Positions 59,070-64,000 of a stretch of DNA of 64,000 bases are shown here, piece after piece. The DNA comes from UBA6168 sp964423205 (GTDB lineage Bacteria; Bacteroidota; Bacteroidia; Chitinophagales; Saprospiraceae). The position numbers and the translations under genes are program-made. The DNA lies in the NCBI GenBank assembly GCA_964423205.1, contig CAYRDX010000001.1, positions 106,709 through 170,708 on the forward strand. Reading direction: 5' to 3'. The notes beneath the pieces are model-generated. The model was not told the DNA's origin, ran no database searches, and saw only the letters and a program-made list of their open reading frames with translations. Position 1 is the first letter of the stretch. Each line of letters opens with the position of its first letter.

Positions 59070-60512
59070 TTACTTCCCACGACCAAAAAACTTTAGAATA
59101 CGGTTCGCCCATTTAGTCCAGCTTGGCGGAGTGGCAATGTTCATTAAATCCACATCGCTGTGAGAATCAGAACCGGAATACATATTTTCCAGTAGTTTCA
59201 GCACCTGACCCTTAACGGCTCCTCGGAACGGGAGTCTGGCCATGAGCCCATATAAGGCAGCACTTCCCTTTTCTGAATTATTGGGATGATCTTTTAATGC
59301 CTTAATTACCCGCCCGGCATCCTCAGCAAATTTCTCAATTACAGGAAGGTTGGTTGGATAAACAGTTAAATGTAAACTGTCGGGTAGTTGTTGCCGGTCA
59401 ATCATCCATCCTTTAAGTTCCAGTTCCTCTGCTACCGCAAAAATATCCGGTTTGTTGTTTTTGGTTCTTATGGCCAGAATGTTCATGCAAGGTTTGCCCA
59501 GAATTTCAACTTCGGGCAATTGTAAGAGTAAATCGCGCAATCGATTTGCTGCTTCAAATGTCTGTTTTGCCAGTTTGGTGTATCCTTCCTGTCCCAGGTG
59601 TTTCATGGAAGCCCATGCAGCGGCGATGGCCCCTCCTGGTCTAGTTCCCAGCAATGTTGGAGAAGCATAAATCCCTCCCGGAAACTCGGTCGTGATGAAA
59701 AACTGATGGCGCAATAAGTCCATGCTTTTATACAAAATAACTGAAGCACCTTTGGCACCATAACCGAATTTGTGGACGTCAGCTGAGATGGATGTCACCC
59801 CCGGCACTCTGAAATCCCAGGCTTCCAATGGGGCACCTGATTTTTCAAGCCAGGGCAACATAAAACCACCCATGCAGGCATCCACATGAAAGGGTACCTT
59901 ATGCTCCTGAGCTATCCGGCCAATTGATTCAATGGGGTCCAAGGTGCCAGCGTGATAGTTTGGTGCAGAAGCGGCAAGAAGTATTGTATTTCTGTTAATT
60001 AGTTTTTGCAATGCATCCGGGCGTACTATTTGATTCCTATCGAGAGGGGCCTTGACTATTTTTAGTCCAAACAGATGTGCAGCTTTGTCAAATGCGGGGT
60101 GTGCCGATATGGGTACAACTATCTCAGGGCGTGTAATTCCGGGTTTCTTACTGCGTGCAAATTCCCTGCAAGTGTAAACAGCCAGGAGAATACTTTCTGT
60201 GCCGCCGGAAGTCATGGTTCCGCAAACCTCGGCACTTCCATGAAGCATTCCGGCAGTCATCCTTACAACCTCCGCCTCCATTTTCATGAGGCTTTTGAAA
60301 GCAAATGGATTTAGATAGTTGGCTGAAAAAAATTCAGAATAGGCTTCACGGATGACCTTGTCGTGTTCTTCGCCAGCATGATAAACCAAACTCCATGTGC
60401 GGCCATCTTTCCAGGCAACGTCATTTTTTTGAAGGGATTTCAACTCCTTCAACAGCTCTTCTCCGGGAATTCCTTTTTCAGGAATAAAAAGGTTGGCCTC
60501 GTTGTCCATCAT
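59070..60512 (-). CDS. Sphingosine-1-phosphate-lyase-like PLP enzyme
   Basis: 480 residues. GTMTSGGTESILLAVYTCRE binds PLP, VPFHVDACMGGFMLPWLEK carries the conserved Asp, and ISADVHKFGYGAKGASVILY the PLP lysine. The overall order and the GGIYASPTLLGTRPGG segment follow eukaryotic Dpl1/SPL and their bacterial homologues rather than amino acid decarboxylases. Members cleave phosphorylated long-chain bases to an aldehyde and phosphoethanolamine. Many Bacteroidota make sphingolipids, so such a breakdown or remodelling step is plausible. No N-terminal membrane helix is present. Confidence 0.85.
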   Translation of the reverse strand: MMDNEANLFIPEKGIPGEELLKELKSLQKNDVAWKDGRTWSLVYHAGEEHDKVIREAYSEFFSANYLNPFAFKSLMKMEAEVVRMTAGMLHGSAEVCGTMTSGGTESILLAVYTCREFARSKKPGITRPEIVVPISAHPAFDKAAHLFGLKIVKAPLDRNQIVRPDALQKLINRNTILLAASAPNYHAGTLDPIESIGRIAQEHKVPFHVDACMGGFMLPWLEKSGAPLEAWDFRVPGVTSISADVHKFGYGAKGASVILYKSMDLLRHQFFITTEFPGGIYASPTLLGTRPGGAIAAAWASMKHLGQEGYTKLAKQTFEAANRLRDLLLQLPEVEILGKPCMNILAIRTKNNKPDIFAVAEELELKGWMIDRQQLPDSLHLTVYPTNLPVIEKFAEDAGRVIKALKDHPNNSEKGSAALYGLMARLPFRGAVKGQVLKLLENMYSGSDSHSDVDLMNIATPPSWTKWANRILKFFGRGK

Positions 60513-60567
60513 GGCTTTTCCGTTATTTGAGCCGGGGTGTTCACGGGCCGGTTGAGGACAAGTTTTC

Positions 60568-61392
60568 TTAACTATAAAAACTCTTCAAAAGCTCCGGTAC
60601 TAATTTCCTCATTTTAAGCCCGCATTCACCTGCCGCCTGTATTACATCTTCCAGGCTGGTTTCGCGTATGGCCTCGGGTGGGTAACCCATATCCGTAACC
60701 GCCGACATAGCGAATATCTTAATTTCAGAATGTTTGGCAACTAAAACCTCCGGAATTACTGACATGCCCGCCAAGTCTGCGCCGATTCTGTGCAGATAGG
60801 TGTATTCGGCAGGAGTTTCCAAATTTGGACCGGTCAATGCCGCCAATACCCCCGTATGAAAATGAATACCAAAGCTTCTTCCGATATGAAGGGCACGTTC
60901 GATCATTTCCTTGTTATATGTATGTAGTAAATCCGGAAAACGCACTCCCAGTCGTTCATCGTTTGGTCCACGCAATGGATTGTCGGGAAGCAGGTTAATG
61001 TGGTCCTTTACTATGACCACATCACCAATCTTATGGCTTGGATTCACACTTCCCGCCGCATTGGAAATAATGATTCTTTCAATTCCCAGAAACTTCATCA
61101 CCCTAACAGGAAAGGTTACCTGTTGCAGGGAGTAACCTTCGTAATAGTGAAATCTCCCAACCATGGCCACGACAGGAATCCCAGCTAATGTACCGAGAAT
61201 CAATTGGCCGCGATGACTCTTGACAGTTGAAACGGGGAAGTGAGGGATTTCTCCGTAATCTAACGCTATATCAGCTACAATGTCGTCAGCTAATTTTCCA
61301 AGTCCGGTTCCAAGTATTATACCGGCAACCGGTGAAATTTTGGTGCGACTTTTAATAAATTTTACAGCGTCCTGAATCTGGTTGTAGAGCAT
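60568..61392 (-). CDS. Purine nucleoside phosphorylase
   Basis: 274 residues from ATG 61392 (MLYNQIQDAVKFIKSR); the frame is open 17 codons further but that adds a hydrophobic stretch not seen in the family. GIILGTGLGKLADDI, VSTVKSHRGQLILG, MVGRFHYYEGYSL, IISNAAGSVN and the MSVIPEVLVAKH segment define the trimeric class. It phosphorolyses inosine and guanosine for purine salvage. It lies 55 bp upstream of the S1P-lyase-like gene on the same strand. Confidence 0.94.
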   Translation of the reverse strand: MLYNQIQDAVKFIKSRTKISPVAGIILGTGLGKLADDIVADIALDYGEIPHFPVSTVKSHRGQLILGTLAGIPVVAMVGRFHYYEGYSLQQVTFPVRVMKFLGIERIIISNAAGSVNPSHKIGDVVIVKDHINLLPDNPLRGPNDERLGVRFPDLLHTYNKEMIERALHIGRSFGIHFHTGVLAALTGPNLETPAEYTYLHRIGADLAGMSVIPEVLVAKHSEIKIFAMSAVTDMGYPPEAIRETSLEDVIQAAGECGLKMRKLVPELLKSFYS

Positions 61393-61770
61393 GTTTTGTG
61401 GTTGTGTTCTGAAAAAAATGGTCGCAAATTTCACAAAAGCCATTCAAAATAGCTGTATTTTTTTAACTATTCTGCGCAAAAATATCCTTTATGAACGCTA
61501 AAAAGGCTTTACTGTTCCAACGCAGAATCAATGCCTGTAACACTAAGTCCACAATTTATAGGCATTGAAAAGTCCCTTATCTTATGTATTCAACACAGCT
61601 TTTAAGCCCGTTGCCTTTAGTTCCACCACAATGATGTTTTTCTTTTGTAAACTCCTCAGGAATTTCAAACCCGGTAAAACAGCAATAAGAAAATGCGACC
61701 TTTTCATGGATGAAATGTAAGGATTGAAACACATACGCCAAACACTGACAGTCTGTTGGTTTAAAATACC
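61393..61770. other. Intergenic region without recognisable features
   Basis: About 380 bp between two minus-strand genes. A 71-codon frame (61577-61792) is present but starts with TTG inside a terminator hairpin and resembles nothing known; I do not call it a gene. Confidence 0.5.
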
Positions 61771-61801
61771 GGAGGGGATTTGACAAAATCAAATCCCCTC
61801 C
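61771..61801 (-). terminator. Strong hairpin after the S9 peptidase gene
   Basis: GGAGGGGATTTGA and TCAAATCCCCTCC form a perfect 13-bp stem with a 5-base loop. It lies 42 bp beyond the stop of the S9 gene (minus strand). On that strand it is followed by GGTATTTTAAA, so a moderate intrinsic terminator is likely. Confidence 0.75.
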
Positions 61802-61842
61802 GAACCAACATTTAACATTAGAGTTTTAAGAAACCATCATTA

Positions 61843-64000
61843 TCAAGGCTGGCTGGGTTTCTTTTTGTTTTTCACGTATTTCTCCAGCCATTCATTGGTT
61901 TCCCAAGCAGTATGCAACAGTGATTCCTTTGCCTGATAGCCATGACTTTCGTGTGGCAGCATCACCAGGCGGACTGTAGCTCCATGCCCCTTCAGCGCTG
62001 CATACATTCTCTCGCTTTGAATAGGGAATGTGCCCGAATTATTGTCTGCTTCGCCGTGTACCAGAAGTATGGGCTCCTTCATCCTGTCAGCATAATTGAA
62101 TGGAGACATTTTGTAGTAGGTTTCGGGAGTCTCCCAGTAGGTGCGCTCCTCAGCCTGGAATCCAAATGGAGTGAGTGTGCGGTTGTAAGCACCACTTCTG
62201 GCAATTCCGGCGGCAAACAAGTCTGTATGTGCCAATAAGTTGGCAGTCATAAACGCGCCATAGCTGTGGCCACCAACAGCAATGCGGTGACTGTCGGCTA
62301 TACCCCGGTTTACTACTTCATTAATAGCTGATTCAGCATTCATATAGAGTTGCTCCACAAATGTCTCGTTAGGCTCCTTATCCCCCTCGCCGATGATCGG
62401 CATGGACACATTGTCAAAAACGCCGTATCCGTTCATAACCCATAATATAGGAGATGACGGGCTCACGCGGATGAATTCGTAAGGTGAATTCGTTACTTGA
62501 CCGGCAGCGTCGGCACTTTTGAATTCACGTGGATAGGCCCACATTAAAAAAGGTAGTGTGCCATCCTTATCTTTATCATATCCGGGAGGCAGATAAAGTG
62601 TTCCGGTCATGTCCAAGCCATCAGTCCTTTTGAATTTCACCAACTCCTTACTGACACCTTTAAGAGCTTCATAAGGATTCGGGAAATCAGTAATCTTGGA
62701 AAGGCTCTTCGTATTTAGGTTTCTCAGGTAATAATTTGGTTGTTCATAGTTGGCCTCTCGCCTTGTAAGAACAGTACCTTTTGTTTCATCAATTATAGAA
62801 ACCACCATTTCATAATAAGGGGCTTCGGAACGCCACAAACGGGTTGTTTTCTTGGTTGCTACATCAAACTTGTCCACAAAAGGTCTGTTGCCCTCTGGAG
62901 AGGCCCCCTGTCCGGTCAAATAAAGCGTTTTGCCTTTATCTGCAGTCATGAGAATATTCCTGCCGTATTGATTCCTTTTGGTTCCAAAACTGCCAGGGTC
63001 GCTGTATCTGTCTTCATAAGAACGATCAAATAACACCACCGGAGTTTCTGTCGGTTTTCCAGGTTTCCACGAGCGGGTAATGGATCTCCTGGTTGACCAC
63101 CAGCTTTCAGATGCCATCGCCAGATTGTCATCCCCCCAAATAACACCACCATAGCGAAGGGTAAAGAACAATGCATTTTTTGGCTGTCCGGTAAAGGGTG
63201 CATCGAGAATGACCAATTTATCGCGGTACTCCACCATGTTTTTAGGATCACCTCCATCAAGGGCTTCAACCCAATACAGTGATGCAGGTTTGTCGGCTCT
63301 CCAGGAAATGCTTCGTGGCCCGGTCGGGACGGCATTAAAGCCTGCAGGAATATTTTCCCCTGCCGGTAAGTCTGCCACCAATTTTACATGTTTACCTGTT
63401 TTGTCATAAATGTTGGTTTCTTCAGGAAATCTGTTCAACGGGACGATGTAAGAAAATGGTTTTTTGATCTTAGAAACCATCACGTAATTACCATCGGGAG
63501 AAAGGCTAACATCAGTAAAGATTCCTTTTAATCCAAAGGGCGTTTGCTTGGCGCTGCTGATGTCCAATACCACCAATTCGCTGGTTGTATAATATTCAAA
63601 CAGTACTTCGTCGTACCTGTTACTCAGGAGATCCTGGTACGTTCTAACTGGTGCCGCTTTGCCTGTACTTACCTGAATGGTTGGGCCAGCCGGCACGGCG
63701 GGCCTTGGAGGACGTGGCCCCCGATCTGGTAATACCCTGCGATACAAGAGCGTTTTACCTCCATCCATCCACTCCATTGCTCCACGAAGTGTGTTATTGA
63801 CAACGGCATCAGTGTATTTGGTTGCTACACCAGTGGGAACATCTATTACCCAAAGCTGAATCCCATTTTCCACAGTATTCAGAAAAGCAATGCTGGTACA
63901 ATCGTTTGACCATGTTACACTTTCAATTTTAGCATTGGAGGGCAAGCCCTTAATAGATTTTGCTGTGCCGCCTTCCAGAGGCTTTATCGATATTCCGGTA
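61843..64000 (-). CDS. S9 family serine peptidase (glutamyl-endopeptidase-like), N-terminus beyond window
   Basis: 719 codons are visible; the frame is open to the right edge, so the start lies outside. The N-terminal part is a beta-propeller with WD-like repeats (SVTWSNDCTSIAFL, DVSLSPDGNYVMVSKIK). The alpha/beta-hydrolase part carries the nucleophile in GGHSYGAFMTANLL, the Asp in HGEADNNSGTFP and the His in LPHESHGYQ. The LPHESHGY segment and the Arg-rich surroundings resemble the S9D glutamyl endopeptidases of plants and Bacteroidota. It is probably periplasmic, but the signal peptide is out of view. Confidence 0.92.
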   Translation of the reverse strand, partial: TGISIKPLEGGTAKSIKGLPSNAKIESVTWSNDCTSIAFLNTVENGIQLWVIDVPTGVATKYTDAVVNNTLRGAMEWMDGGKTLLYRRVLPDRGPRPPRPAVPAGPTIQVSTGKAAPVRTYQDLLSNRYDEVLFEYYTTSELVVLDISSAKQTPFGLKGIFTDVSLSPDGNYVMVSKIKKPFSYIVPLNRFPEETNIYDKTGKHVKLVADLPAGENIPAGFNAVPTGPRSISWRADKPASLYWVEALDGGDPKNMVEYRDKLVILDAPFTGQPKNALFFTLRYGGVIWGDDNLAMASESWWSTRRSITRSWKPGKPTETPVVLFDRSYEDRYSDPGSFGTKRNQYGRNILMTADKGKTLYLTGQGASPEGNRPFVDKFDVATKKTTRLWRSEAPYYEMVVSIIDETKGTVLTRREANYEQPNYYLRNLNTKSLSKITDFPNPYEALKGVSKELVKFKRTDGLDMTGTLYLPPGYDKDKDGTLPFLMWAYPREFKSADAAGQVTNSPYEFIRVSPSSPILWVMNGYGVFDNVSMPIIGEGDKEPNETFVEQLYMNAESAINEVVNRGIADSHRIAVGGHSYGAFMTANLLAHTDLFAAGIARSGAYNRTLTPFGFQAEERTYWETPETYYKMSPFNYADRMKEPILLVHGEADNNSGTFPIQSERMYAALKGHGATVRLVMLPHESHGYQAKESLLHTAWETNEWLEKYVKNKKKPSQP

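Noticed and set aside
61577..61792. 71-codon Cys-rich frame on the minus strand
   Set aside because: Starts with TTG inside the loop-stem of a terminator hairpin and resembles no family I know.

Overview
The window is a 64-kb stretch of a Bacteroidota chromosome. Lineage evidence seen directly: a GldD gliding lipoprotein, a type IX secretion sorting domain, a DAHP synthase fused to chorismate mutase, almost no Shine-Dalgarno signals, and promoters of the TTG-N20-TAnnTTTG type. Gene content and the DUF5682/SWIM-helicase pair would fit a Saprospiria- or Chitinophagia-like member, but the sequence alone does not settle that. There are no rRNA or tRNA genes and no prophage. Most genes are housekeeping; the interest lies in regulation and in small mobile or repetitive DNA.

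Layout. 1-4.7 kb: partial M23 peptidase, aspS, a CoA-type Nudix hydrolase, a small membrane protein. 4.7-9.4 kb: aromatic amino acid operon on the minus strand (pheA, aminotransferase, tyrA, then DAHP synthase-chorismate mutase), preceded by one promoter and two tandem leader-peptide attenuators rich in Phe/Tyr/Trp codons. 9.4-10.6 kb: two decaying tandem copies of a TIGR02206 membrane protein. 10.6-25.3 kb: comEC, yqeY, an LpxD-like acyltransferase with a MITE just upstream, chitinase, NRDE protein, a T9SS cargo, SemiSWEET, two PLP enzymes including glyA, scpA, smpB and small conserved proteins. 25.7-35.6 kb: rpoN, polA, gldD, ssb, mutY, a second identical MITE, an ABC exporter pair and a ThuA protein. 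35.7-42.4 kb: accessory segment with DUF5682, a SWIM-SNF2 helicase, two copies of a 170-bp composite palindromic element, an IS200-like Y1 transposase and a gene-end remnant. 42.5-52.2 kb: GH3-like enzyme, lycopene-cyclase-domain protein, SDR, hemolysin III homologue, an M16 peptidase with a broken signal peptide and an odd internal duplication, flavin reductase, inactive M16 homologue. 52.4-59 kb: cell-shape operon mreB-mreC-mreD-mrdA followed by folA and a kinase-RapZ fusion. 59-64 kb: sphingosine-1-phosphate-lyase-like enzyme, purine nucleoside phosphorylase and a partial S9 peptidase.

How parts work together. The aromatic cluster holds the committed step to chorismate, the branch-point mutase, and both the Phe and Tyr branches including transamination. 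The two attenuators would tie its transcription to charged aromatic tRNA. The shape cluster makes the elongation machinery, with PBP2 but without rodA beside it, and the kinase-RapZ fusion next door may link amino-sugar recycling to it. Three separate repeat systems (MITE, composite palindrome, and a hairpin-plus-core repeat placed upstream of aroF, scpA and mrdA) have spread through otherwise conserved gene order.
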